Source: Zancudomyces culisetae
Lineage: Eukaryota; Kickxellomycota; Harpellomycetes; Harpellales; Legeriomycetaceae
NCBI GenBank assembly: GCA_001969505.1
Contig: LSSK01001454.1
Span: forward strand, 1 to 53,308
Length of the DNA: 53,308 nt
Direction of reading: 5' to 3'
Part shown: positions 22,382 to 33,067 of the stretch, piece by piece
How positions within the stretch are numbered: the stretch's first letter is position 1
Layout: each line of letters opens with the position of its first letter
Notes under the pieces: model-generated
Databases searched by the model: none
Told to the model about the DNA's origin: nothing
What the model saw: the letters and a program-made list of their open reading frames with translations, nothing else
Position numbers and translations under genes: made by a program

Positions 22382-25300
22382 ATAAAACTGTCTAGTAACT
22401 TTGGCATCAATATTCGTCACATTCACAACTACTTTACCATTATTTCCCTCATAGAATCGGTGATTACTCGTTAACAGCTTGTAGATCCCATACACCGAAC
22501 ATACGCCTATCCCATGACCCTTTCCTGTTGAATATGACTGATTTCCAGTTATTATATACCCAATAGTTGCTGCTTGACCAGGGAATGAACATTTTTGAGA
22601 TTTGGGATTGGAGTTGGAATTGGGGTTGGGATTGGAGTTGAAATCCACAGATGCAGGGTGTTTTTTAACAAATGTTGCCTTTTCATCAGAGCCAGAATCA
22701 GAGTCAGCATCAGACTCAGCATCAGACTCACTATCAGAGTTAGAATCAACTATTTCTGTTGGATAAGAAAAAGAAATTGCAGCATTGGGTTTTGGAACAC
22801 CCTTTTGTTTAGATTCCAAAGTTACCAAAACCAAACAACGCTTCATCAACTCTACGATCAAATCATCGTTGGGTTGGTTAATATTTGTATTATTGATAGT
22901 GCTTTGCAATTTAAATTGATCAAGTTTATCATTTAATCTCAAAACTAATGGTGCAATCCAGCTTTTAAAAGTCGGAACTGGCACATTTTTCGAATTTGCA
23001 CTCAGTTGTAAAGTGGTTGTAATTATAGATTCCAAATACCGGATTTCAGATTGCAACACGAGTAACCAGGGACCATCATCCAAATCTACCGATTTCAAAT
23101 CCTTTACATCTTGACTTGGTTGATGGCTGTCATCACTATTGGGCTTTTCAAGTGTGGATTTTTCTGTTTGGATCACTCTTATTACCTCATTAGATTCAAT
23201 AGTATTTGATTTGTTTTTTCGAGTCTTGGTAATAAGTTCAGTCAATGAAAATGCACTCAGTTCTGGTGGCTCCTTACAACCAACCAGCGAGTTAATTGGT
23301 GGGTAGAATGGATATTCCACCCCATTTTTGACATAGTTTTCTCGTTTACCCTTTGGTTTTCGGGACCAAATCTCAAACTTGTTTCGAGCAGACATGTTGT
23401 ATTCCTTAATTAGCTTTAGAAATTTTTTATCCTTGATCAATTTGCCATTCCCTTTCTTATTCTTATTTCCAGCATCACTATTTACAAAAGTCGTGTTGAT
23501 AGTGTTGATATATTCCGAATTTGTAAACCCACCCGTTTGTAGATATTCATTATAAGCACCAGTGGTTGGCCACTCACTAGGGAATGTGGGTAACCCACTT
23601 TCAAACAACAAGAGAGATTGCTCCTTTAGCCCAATAGCTCTTCCTCCCCCAAATACTAGTGACTTCCAAAAATCCAGCACAAACCCACTTGGACATATCA
23701 ATGTCCATCCAGATACACAATCCCGATTTGCTCTTTTTCGTGCTGAAACACCCAAATCACAACTATCACTGTCACTATTATTATTACCATTACCATTACC
23801 ATTACCATCACCATCACCATCATCATTCTTACTATCTACATCTAGATTTGTAGTCGCGGTTGTGGTTGCTACTGTCGTTAAATTCGAAACTTGTGAACCC
23901 ACAAAACTCGATGGTCCTCTTCGAATTAATATAATAGGAATGTTGATATCATTGGGTCCTGGCTGTAACTTGGTTCCTGGAACAAGTTGTTTGGATCTTC
24001 TCTGGTTTAACTGTGCTTCGGTTTGCTTATTTTCTACAAGTTTGTTTATATACTCAACCGACCAAATTCCATTATTTTCAATACTCTTCTCAGGATCATT
24101 AGAATATCCTTGTATAGCATTGTATACGTCTTCGATATTTGTTTGATCCGTATCTTTATCCATATCTACATTGTTGTTGTTGTTGTTTTTGCTATTGTTA
24201 TTGTTGTTATTGTTATTGTTATGTACCGGATCAACTAACTTTTGTGGAAATTTTAATCTAGGATCAATCGTTTCAAGATTTATTACAAGACCTTCAGGAA
24301 TAGATTCATGATCAAACACATTTCCCAGCAATTTCCACACCCTTGAACCATCAACATTCTCTTCTATACGATTCGAGTCATTTATGTTCTCTTGACTACC
24401 ATCACCAACAGGCATTTCAATAATAGATTGTAATAATGTGGTTGAATATTTTCCATATACATCAATTGACATTACATCTAGAGACTTATCAATAACCGAC
24501 ACCCGCATTCCAAGCTCAGTACTGGAAAAAAGGCAAAACATTTCATACACCCTTTGTGTTATTGATGGATGTAGTCGAACCCACACTACGGATTTTTGTT
24601 CATCATTTTCTATTATTTCTTGGCTTTGCTCTGATTTATTGGTATTAGAAACCGTTCTTTTAGGTCCCCATATTACTACACATGGCCCAATACATTTTGT
24701 TGGATCATTCCGTTCATATAACACTAGCGGTAATTCCTTGGATCCATTGGTATACATTTTCGCAGAAAGCTCACTTTTTTGAAATGTAAATTTTCCAAGT
24801 AATTCAATAATCTCATTACTAGCTCCAACTAACTCTAGAGTACTCATAAATGAAACATCATGAATCATCGATTTGTATAATGAAAGATACGTAGCTCTAT
24901 GACTCTTTGAATTTGGCGTTTCGGCAACCATAATTCCCCACTTTTCTATCATTCTCATCCGCTTTGTATGCCAAACATGTGTTTCCAACCATCGTTTTTT
25001 CCCCTCTTGTCTTGCCATATACTTTTCTCTGGCTTTAATATTTAGCCCTTGCTTTTGTTTTAAAAGTTTTCGTTTATGTACCCGATTTTTATCTTTACTC
25101 TCACCACCACCACTACCACCATTGGCTTGTGTTTGATTCTTTGTAGAAAGTGGCAGGTTTTCATATTCTGACTTTGCTCTATTTCGTAGTCTTTTTGGCA
25201 CTCTTTTGATATTATGACTAGCTGCCCGCCTTCGTAAATGTCGTGGTAATGTTTGAAATACTCGAGCATTACTTGCCAATCTATAAAAATTGTTTGTTTG

Positions 25301-25788
25301 TTTTTTTTCAATTAAAATATGTTTTATTATTATTATTATGATTATGATTAGTTTATTAAAGTCTATTTAAATAACACCTACTTTGACTGTTCAATTGCCC
25401 TTTTCATAGCAGTTATTTCAAACGCTCTACTTTCCACAAAGTTTTCTACTTGAACTAATCTTGGAAGCATATCTATATTTTTCAATACCAAGATTTTTAA
25501 GTTTATAATTTTGTTTTTGGAAGCTGGGAAGAAAAAAAATGTATAACCAAAAAAAATTAAACTTGCCTGGATTCTGAACTTGAACAGAATGATACTGTTG
25601 TCTTTTTGCTGTTATATTATATTATAGTTTCATTAGGGTCCATTTTTCTTTATATATTATTCCAAAATCTTTATACAAAAACGAAATTTTCAGAAAGGTA
25701 AAAAAATTAAAATAAGCTATAATTCTAACTTGCCTTTTTTCTTTTCTCGTCCTTTGAGCTGAGAGAAATCATTATTTCGTTTACTCAT
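22367..25788 (-). CDS. POP1: Pop1, RNase P / RNase MRP core protein, four exons
   Basis: Pop1 is the largest protein of RNase P and RNase MRP, which process pre-tRNA and pre-rRNA. I join exons 25788-25734, 25608-25567, 25523-25382 and 25280-22367, giving 1050 aa (human 1024, yeast 875). Exon 3 gives MLPRLVQVENFVESRAFEIT, equivalent to the conserved segment before the basic Pop1 motif. Exon 4 opens with RVFQTLPRHLRRRAASHN (about residues 86-103) and has WLETHVWHTKRMRMIEKWG. The POPLD domain lies around residues 590-650 (LICPSGFVLDFWKSLVFGGG, then LFESGLPTFPSEWPTTGAYN). The C-terminal GYIITGNQSYSTGKGHGIGV is also conserved. Introns 1 and 2 (125 and 43 nt) begin GCAAGTT and end AG; intron 3 is GTAGGT-TAG. 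The first two exons rest on frame and splice signals only, and the ATG within exon 3 is an alternative start. Asn-rich and Ser/Asp-rich inserts explain the length. Confidence 0.92.
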
Positions 25789-26174
25789 TTTTGTTGGGTG
25801 TTATCGTTATTACTTCTATTATAGTTTTCAAGATTTAAAACAAATCAATTGTATATTCATTAAGTTCCAAACAAGAAAAATACAATAAATCAAATTGCGC
25901 TTTTTTAAAAAATCGCAGTTCTGGAACTTTTAATGAATTTTTAAAATTTTTTTTTATTTTCATAATTAATTTTAGGGTTTAGCAACATAAAGATCCAACA
26001 TAGTATACCACAAATATTGATTTATAGTCTTGATCAGAAAAAACATGATTGCAATAAATAAATAAAATAATGCAAATAGTAAAATATAAAGTTAGTACAA
26101 AAAAAAATAATACTACATTATAATGGGGCGAAATCAAAAACTAAAAGAAGAGGGGGGAGTTCATGTGATCGAGA
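25789..26174. promoter_or_regulatory. POP1 promoter and BUD6 3' end
   Basis: This 386 bp AT-rich gap holds a mixed A/T block, TTTTTAAAATTTTTTTTTA, at about 25937-25955, some 150 bp upstream of the POP1 ATG. No gene is seen. Confidence 0.4.
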
Positions 26175-29100
26175 TTAAATGGTTTTTTTTGGCCTTCGAG
26201 ATCGGGTGTTTTTGTTTGTAGGATTAGCACTGTTCATTGAAATTTTGGTAGATTCCATCATTTCACGTAAAACATGGTTATTCTTTTCTGTTAATGAAGT
26301 CTCCAATTGATGAACAGCTGAAGAAATAGAACCGTTAGGTTTTTCACAAAGATATTCAGATAGCTGTTGCTCGAGAATATTGGGAGGACGGGAATCAAGT
26401 TCAATTTGACGCACCTTTTGAGCATTAATAATGGCATCCATACGAGATTCAGAATCAATAGCGACAGACTTGATCTCGTCCAATAAATGGCGCTTGATGT
26501 CGTGGACTATATCATCGTGGTCATGGCCGAGACCAGTGACAACACAATCAGAATTGAAGCCAATTTTCAATAGGATTTCTTCACTTTTGGATAGCGACTT
26601 GCCAGATTTTTGGCGTTCATTACGTAGGTTAATTACCGATTCAAGATTAAAAACGATTTGTTCAAAGGATTGGGAATCTTGAACAAGCTCTTTCAAACCC
26701 CTTTCGACCTTGCTTACAAATGTCTGTTCGGCAACAACATTCTTTAGTTCGCTTTCCCAAATATTTTTCCATTCCTTATTGGATTGTGCTGTTTTTTGTG
26801 ATAAGAATTCGGAATGGGTCTTGGTAAACGAGATGTAGCTCTTGATTGTTTTTATCATTTGAGGCGTTGGAATGGATCCTCTTTTAACTACATCCTTTTG
26901 CATTTCACATAGTAAAGCTTCTGTGTCTTCCATTTTTTTACATAGCTCGTTATACTCGTTTTTGAGGGTTATCATTTCAGCTTCAATCTCTGCTCGAGGA
27001 TTCGATTGAATTTGTTGAGTATTTTCCAACTTTTGAGCACTGATGCTAGCCTGTAGCTTGTCTACTTGGGCTTGTTTCTCAGCAACCAATTTGTTGGAAG
27101 TTTCCAGTTGTTTTCTCAAACGCACAATTTCGTTCTCTTTGGATGACTCAACTTCAGTCATTTTTTTACGAAGCTCAGCAATTGTGTTTTCTCGATCTTC
27201 TAATTGGCTTTGAACTGCTTCAAGCTTTTCATTCAACAACCTTTGTGTATTGATTTCAGGCTGGATTCTTTTGATAGCATTTTCAGCGTTGATTTCTCTT
27301 TTCAGGTCGTCAATAGTAATAATACTGGATAATTTTTCATCCAAAAGACAAGCTACAGAATTAGTAAGAGATGAATTTAGGTTGGATAGCTGATCAGAAA
27401 TTTGGTCAAAAGTCTTTTCTAGCTCTACAACATGTGAGCCTCGTTGTTCCTTTGAGATTGCTACACTTTCTTTTATGGGCCATTTGACAATACTGTTTTC
27501 GCGTAATTCAGAATAATCTTCTAGCTCATAATAAATTCCAGCGCTTTCGCTCTTCAGTAAAAATGCGGGAACAGATTCATTGGTAATGCTGATATTTTTA
27601 AGTTCGTTGATATACTTATCCCTAAACAAATTGGCTATGCCTATTCTGGATGGATATCCAATAAATGTTGCTTTTTTGACACGGTTGTTATATACTAAAA
27701 ACAGATTATTGATTACAGTTGAATTGCCTGAAGCTTCCAACGATATACTTTTTCTGTCCTTTCTTTTCTTTTGTGCCGCAAGAACAACGTTTGCTTTGAC
27801 TTTGGGGTTCTCTGTATCTGCTAAACTCATGACTGAAATGCCTCTGCTAAGCCCCTTCACTGACTCGGATGAAATTCTGGTTATGCTTTCTCTAGAATTT
27901 GTCATTGAGTTCGCACTACTAATATCGACCTCATCTCTTCTATTCATCTTTTCATCACTCCCACTTTTGCTTTCTTCGCTACTCTCCTCTTTTTCTCTTT
28001 CTTTTTCTCTTTCCCCTTCCTCACCTTCACATTCACCTTCTCCCTCTTCCTCTGCTACTACTTGCTCATATCCTATTTTCACGTCAGCCTTTTTTTCTAC
28101 ATTATGTAGCTGACTTCTCCTTCTCAATGGCTTGAGCTTGGGTGTTCCTACTACCAATCGTGCTTTCAACAATCCACACTCCTCTTCTGGCACTGCTTCC
28201 TTTTTCACACACTCGGCTTTGTGCATTTCATTCCCTTCGTGTTCATTTTTCGTCACAGAACTTTGTGTGAGTGAAAACCCGTCCAGCTCAAAGATGTTTA
28301 CATTATCAGCATTATCTACCTTTTCTTTTGCCATTGGAATTTCCTCTTCATTTGACAAAGCATCTTTTTCCTTTTCTTCCTTTTCTTTTTCCTTTTCTTT
28401 TTCTTCTTTTTCTTGCTCCTGTACCAACTGTTCCTTTTCTTGTACGTTTTTTAGATCTTCATAAATTTCGAGCCCTTTAAATGTACAAGAAAATGGTGTC
28501 ATTTTCTTATCTGTAATCATAAATTCTGTACCACCCATTTGCTCTTCCTCTTCTTTTTTTTCTTTCTCTTGGTTCTCACTATAAATATCGCTTTGTTGCT
28601 TATATTCATCAAAAGCAAATGCCGTCTCTTCACTTCTACGCTCTTCTACCTCCTCAATTTTTTCACTCAACTCTGTCACCTTTTCATTTTTCTCCTTCTC
28701 TTCGTTTCTCAGTACTGACTTTTCTTCTTCTGTCCCTTCATCAATAACTTTCTCGCTACTCAATCTCGATCTTCGTTGATTTTCAACTTTATTTCTGTTT
28801 AGTTGACTTGGAATATCAATTGCCTTTACTATAAGGCCCTCACCCAAGCTATTAGGTAAGTCAACCAAGCTCCCTTCTGTATCACACTCATTAACGCTAC
28901 CACCACTTGGTGACTTTTGAATTATATTGTTTCCGAACAATATTCCTCGATAGTCCTTAATTCCAGATACCACATTTGATTCATAATCATACGAATCTGC
29001 ACTTCCTGTTGGCGTGATCGTAAATGTTCCAGATTCTGGTGTGCTACCACTTCTATACAATGCTTTTTGAGTTTCCTGGTCTCCCTTATCCTTACTTCTA

Positions 29101-30038
29101 TTAATGTACTTTTCACTGCTCCCTCTTTCCCTGATAACTAGCCCATTCTCAGTAGTGGGAAACTCCTGTCTCCGCCCCTTGGTGAGATATGCTTCCATAT
29201 TGCCTCCTATTGAATTTCTGTGTGCTTTTTTTGTACTGATGTTGTTCTGAATGCCAGTACCCATCCCCTGATACTCTCTACACATCCCCCGTTGGTACTG
29301 CATATTTTCGTTAAAATTGCCGTTCAGTTGAACCATATCACTTTTTATAGTGCTTACTCTTCTGTTGCTATTACCACTGCTAGTACTACTATTACTACTA
29401 TTATTACTGATATTTCCAATGTTAACTAGTGTACTACTGTCGCTTCTTATTCGATTTTCACAGTATTTTTTATATTCGCTATAATTATTATTGCTAAAAG
29501 TATTTTTCAAATGTACCATGCCCGGTAGTCCTAGAGTATATTTCGTTCCATAAGGTGTTCCTTCAAACCATTTATATTTTTCGTTTTCTAGTCCACCCTC
29601 AGTCATTTCAGTCGTTCTCATTCGTATTCGCGACTTCTCCTGACTAACAATATCATGAAATATTCTTTTGACTTGTTCCTTTTCGTCCTCGCTCTCTATT
29701 CTGTGTTCCTTTTCCGAATCCTTATTTCTTACTAGTGACTCGTTATTTTTAATTGTCTTTTTACTTTTCAAAAGTCTTTGGTTTTCAATCGATTGCACCA
29801 CCTCCCTTTGTTTTTCTTTTTCTTTTTCTTCCTTCTCTTCTTCCTCTTGGTATGGTGAATATTCTTTAGGCTCACCTCCTGTTTTTAGATTTTTCACTTT
29901 CTTGTAACTTTTTTTAAGTTTTTGTTCTCGTCGAGAAGTATCAACATTCAAAAACTTAGAAGTATTGGAAAGTATACTACCAGGGTTATTAAACCCCAGG
30001 TTTCTGCTATTGTATTCGTGCGCCGGATATGTATTCAT
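26175..30038 (-). CDS. BUD6: Bud6/Aip3-like actin and formin cofactor
   Basis: Bud6 (Aip3) binds actin monomers and activates formins to nucleate actin cables at sites of polar growth. The uninterrupted frame encodes 1287 aa. Residues 1 to about 770 are disordered and highly charged, with Glu/Lys runs (for example EKEEKEKEKEKEEKEKD). The conserved AIP3 C-terminal region starts at about residue 775 with NNLFLVYNNRVKKATFIGYP, continues through SAGIYYELEDYSELRENSIV, and passes into a long coiled coil (about 850-1050: LNEKLEAVQSQLEDRENTIA) and a helical core with LPGxxx-free loops up to about residue 1230. The tail ends in a basic stretch (KNTRSRRPKKTI). I do not recognise the N-terminal Bud6 domain of S. 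cerevisiae, and I see no further exon upstream. The identification rests on the C-terminal half. Confidence 0.85.
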   Translation of the reverse strand: MNTYPAHEYNSRNLGFNNPGSILSNTSKFLNVDTSRREQKLKKSYKKVKNLKTGGEPKEYSPYQEEEEKEEKEKEKQREVVQSIENQRLLKSKKTIKNNESLVRNKDSEKEHRIESEDEKEQVKRIFHDIVSQEKSRIRMRTTEMTEGGLENEKYKWFEGTPYGTKYTLGLPGMVHLKNTFSNNNYSEYKKYCENRIRSDSSTLVNIGNISNNSSNSSTSSGNSNRRVSTIKSDMVQLNGNFNENMQYQRGMCREYQGMGTGIQNNISTKKAHRNSIGGNMEAYLTKGRRQEFPTTENGLVIRERGSSEKYINRSKDKGDQETQKALYRSGSTPESGTFTITPTGSADSYDYESNVVSGIKDYRGILFGNNIIQKSPSGGSVNECDTEGSLVDLPNSLGEGLIVKAIDIPSQLNRNKVENQRRSRLSSEKVIDEGTEEEKSVLRNEEKEKNEKVTELSEKIEEVEERRSEETAFAFDEYKQQSDIYSENQEKEKKEEEEQMGGTEFMITDKKMTPFSCTFKGLEIYEDLKNVQEKEQLVQEQEKEEKEKEKEKEEKEKDALSNEEEIPMAKEKVDNADNVNIFELDGFSLTQSSVTKNEHEGNEMHKAECVKKEAVPEEECGLLKARLVVGTPKLKPLRRRSQLHNVEKKADVKIGYEQVVAEEEGEGECEGEEGEREKEREKEESSEESKSGSDEKMNRRDEVDISSANSMTNSRESITRISSESVKGLSRGISVMSLADTENPKVKANVVLAAQKKRKDRKSISLEASGNSTVINNLFLVYNNRVKKATFIGYPSRIGIANLFRDKYINELKNISITNESVPAFLLKSESAGIYYELEDYSELRENSIVKWPIKESVAISKEQRGSHVVELEKTFDQISDQLSNLNSSLTNSVACLLDEKLSSIITIDDLKREINAENAIKRIQPEINTQRLLNEKLEAVQSQLEDRENTIAELRKKMTEVESSKENEIVRLRKQLETSNKLVAEKQAQVDKLQASISAQKLENTQQIQSNPRAEIEAEMITLKNEYNELCKKMEDTEALLCEMQKDVVKRGSIPTPQMIKTIKSYISFTKTHSEFLSQKTAQSNKEWKNIWESELKNVVAEQTFVSKVERGLKELVQDSQSFEQIVFNLESVINLRNERQKSGKSLSKSEEILLKIGFNSDCVVTGLGHDHDDIVHDIKRHLLDEIKSVAIDSESRMDAIINAQKVRQIELDSRPPNILEQQLSEYLCEKPNGSISSAVHQLETSLTEKNNHVLREMMESTKISMNSANPTNKNTRSRRPKKTI

Positions 30039-32194
30039 TATTGTCTCATATTTATTAGTTGGCGTGCTTATCTCTTGTGTTGTATATACGCTTTTGTTTG
30101 GATACAGCTATATTAGAAACAAACAACCTCTTTTATTCACCCCTATTGTTTTTTTTTTTCGTCTACTAGTTTGGTCTAGTTTAGTTTAGTTTAGTTCAAT
30201 TTTGTTATCGCTTTTTACACCCCAATGTATGTCTTGGAAAATCAAAATAGAATGGTGAAAATAAACCTCTTTGTTTTTTTTTCTCCTTTAACCATTCCTT
30301 TGCTCTTTCCACCATACCAACCCATTAACAACTGTCTCTTATTTGCTCTTTCCGCTTTATGAAATAATTTATTGCTGATGATTTTTCTTTTTGAACATCC
30401 CTTTTTCCTTTTTTTTCTTTATTTTATTTTTTTGTAATCTGTGATTTGTTTTTTTGGATATTATTTTTTTATTTAGCTCTTTTTTAATTTGGTAATTCCA
30501 TTTATTTAATTGGATTTAACACCTGTTTTACTTTTGATTTGCTTTGCTCTTGTTTCTTAGCGATCTTTTATTGTTCATTTTCGTCGTTTTTTTTCGCTTT
30601 ATCCACAAATGCGCCCTAATAATTTTGTCATTCGTTTTATAAAGTCTAGATTTTGGTGGATACACCAGAAAAAAATCTTTGCACATTACTGGATTACAAT
30701 AAATTATATCTCATGTCGCAATATACTTTATCAAATATTAATCAACTCTCGCCCATTCTGCCGCTTCCAAGTACCACAAGGTTTTAAAAAAATTTCACAG
30801 CCATTTGTTTGGCCCAATTTAAATATTGTTTTAGATTAATTTACAGCACATTGCATTTTAATTTACTGCAGTTTTCATCTTTGAGAATAGCTTTTTACTG
30901 TGTGGGGAAAAGAAAACTATGGTATGTGGGTGTTTGTATGTGTGTAGCCGGAATATGATTTACAAAAAAAAAATCCGATTATCAAAAAATGCTACTCTCT
31001 ATGCAATATGAAATTCGGTGCGTCTTGAACATGAACATTGACACTGGTGGCCTTCTATATCATCAATACTGCCATCATTACCGACTCTAGAAGTTGAGAA
31101 TGATATACGAGTTTGGTATCAAATCACTTTGGTTGTATTTTTAGCTTTTTTTTTATGTTGATAGCGCCAAAATTAAATACTTGAGTGTGAATTATATTAG
31201 GTAATCGGGCTTTTTGATATTCTTCTACAAACCCGTATTAGTAATGTCTAATTGCCATACCCAAAAGCAAGGTGAGAATAAACTCTTTTGCTTTGTGTAT
31301 GGTATGCGCTAGAAATAGAAAATACCAAGTTCTGATGTGCACAGATATCCAGCCATGTTAGTTAATCTTTCTTGGGTTTTGAATTAATATTACCTTGTTG
31401 GGTATAGTCAAGAACTTCTATTTATAGACTACTGCAAAAGCAAAGTATATATTTAGCACATTTAAGCTAAAAATACCGGTATACCTAGTGTTAACGCTTT
31501 TCAGTTAGTTATTTTTATATTTGGGATAAAAAAAGACTCGAAATAATTAGGGCTATCCGCTTTATAATCAAAAGAGCAAGTGGTATAAAAACTAAGAACT
31601 CGTGGATCCCGTCGTTTGAATACTCGAGGTATCGAAATGAATTACTAATTAAAACAAAATCCGAGTATTTTGTCCTCAAGTATTTCATACCTTTAAAATA
31701 ATAACAGCATTTCGGTCCCTGGGAAGGTGTTGTACCACACACCGGCTATTGTTATAAACTTTTTTAAGGCTTAAAGTTGTTTCAAGTTAATTAATTTTAG
31801 TACCCACATCTATGGGTTAATAGCTGCACCACATGGCGGTTTACATAAAAGTTGTAAATACTCGATAATGAAAGATAGAAGAAAATCTACTGCTGAATTA
31901 ATAGATCATTTTACAATGTAAAAACTATGCTCATTTTTTATCTGCTCCTGATTTTATCAACTACTAATATTCACGTGAGATGTTGTTCAAAAAAATGAAC
32001 CCAATAAACATCCAAAAATTGCATTACAAGCTCTTCAGTGATAAAATATCAAAAAAAAAAGTTTTTGCTGCCTGATTGATAGGACATCACAGTATACCAA
32101 ACGGAAGCTAAAAAATACGTGTAAATTCTACTCCTAGAAATCAAATAAAAAGATCAAAAGATTTCGAGAGAAAAAAGCAACGGATCATCGAAAA
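30039..32194. promoter_or_regulatory. 2.2 kb gap between divergent BUD6 and bL35m genes
   Basis: From 30039 to about 30600 the plus strand is T-rich, as expected of the BUD6 promoter; it includes four TTTAG units at 30176-30195. From about 30850 to 32190 the base composition is less skewed and complex, but no open frame resembles a known family. An inverted repeat lies at 31619-31692. No tRNA or snRNA signature was found by eye. Confidence 0.4.
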
Positions 32195-32787
32195 ATGTTT
32201 GGTAAGTGAAATGATATACATCATAGCTATGCTGTTAACTCAACATTTAATATCGAAAGCGATTCACAACAAAAATTGCGAAATCAACACCGACTCACAA
32301 TCGAGAATATCATTTTGATATGCAAATTGTTTTGAATCTTTGTATCCGCCAACCGATTTTATATTAACAAATGAATCAAACGCGAACATATTGATAAAAT
32401 AGGCCTTTTGAAAACTTTGATCCCAAGAGTCAATCAAAATATTGTCACTTCGAATAGTGGCAGCAGCAATGCTCTCAAACTAGTTAATGTCCAAATCAGA
32501 GAAAAATCAAAATTAAAAACACACAAGGGTGCTAGTAAAAGGTATTTCTTGCCCCTTTAAAACATATTTTCCAAGTAATAATAATAATAATAATAAAGAT
32601 TAACATGATGGGAATATGTCATAATAGGTGGAGAGCAGTTGCAAATGGGCTTTACAAACGGGGACATTGTGGTAAAAGACATTTAAACTCACCAATGCCA
32701 CCTTCAAAACGGAGAGGGCTAAGCGGGACCGTGCTTTCAGATCATGTACAAACCAAAGTATTAGATCGCTTGATGCCATACAAATAA
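32195..32787 (+). CDS. MRPL35: Mitochondrial ribosomal protein bL35m, three exons
   Basis: bL35m is a small protein of the mitochondrial large ribosomal subunit. No single frame shows it. Exons 32195-32201 (only ATGTTTG), 32403-32541 and 32628-32787 join across a 201 nt GTAAGT-TAG intron and an 86 nt GTATTT-TAG intron to give 101 aa. The joined protein has the bL35 pattern: KLKTHKGASKRWRAVANG across exons 2 and 3, then LYKRGHCGKRHLNSPMP, a basic KRRGLSGTVLSD, and the family-typical ending LDRLMPYK. The split Arg codon of KR|W is rebuilt exactly by the second junction. The N-terminal 25 residues (FGLLKTLIPRVNQNIVTS) can serve as a mitochondrial presequence. The gene converges with RCC1. The exon 2-3 join is firm; the 7-base first exon fits splice rules and frame but is inferred. 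Confidence 0.88.
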
Positions 32788-33067
32788 TCTTTCAAAACTT
32801 TTTTTCATTCCGTTTTTCTTTAATCACCATTTACTTAATGCTCCCCTTTTTTTTAAGGCAGTTGTATTATGGTTTGCTCAAGCTGGATAGATAAATAAAC
32901 ACATTTATTAATAATACCTAATCGTATAAACATTTGGATTTAATACTGTATGAAAAAAAAAGGTACAGAGTGAAAATAATAACATTGTAAACGAGATAAG
33001 GGTAAAAAAAAAACAACGGTAACAATAACAATAACAGCATAAGGTAAAAAAAAGGAAAAGCATGCTC

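Noticed and set aside
30850-32190. Possible solo LTR or retroelement relic (TGTTG motifs)
   Set aside because: No matching inverted ends, target-site duplication or reverse-transcriptase/integrase fragments could be seen.
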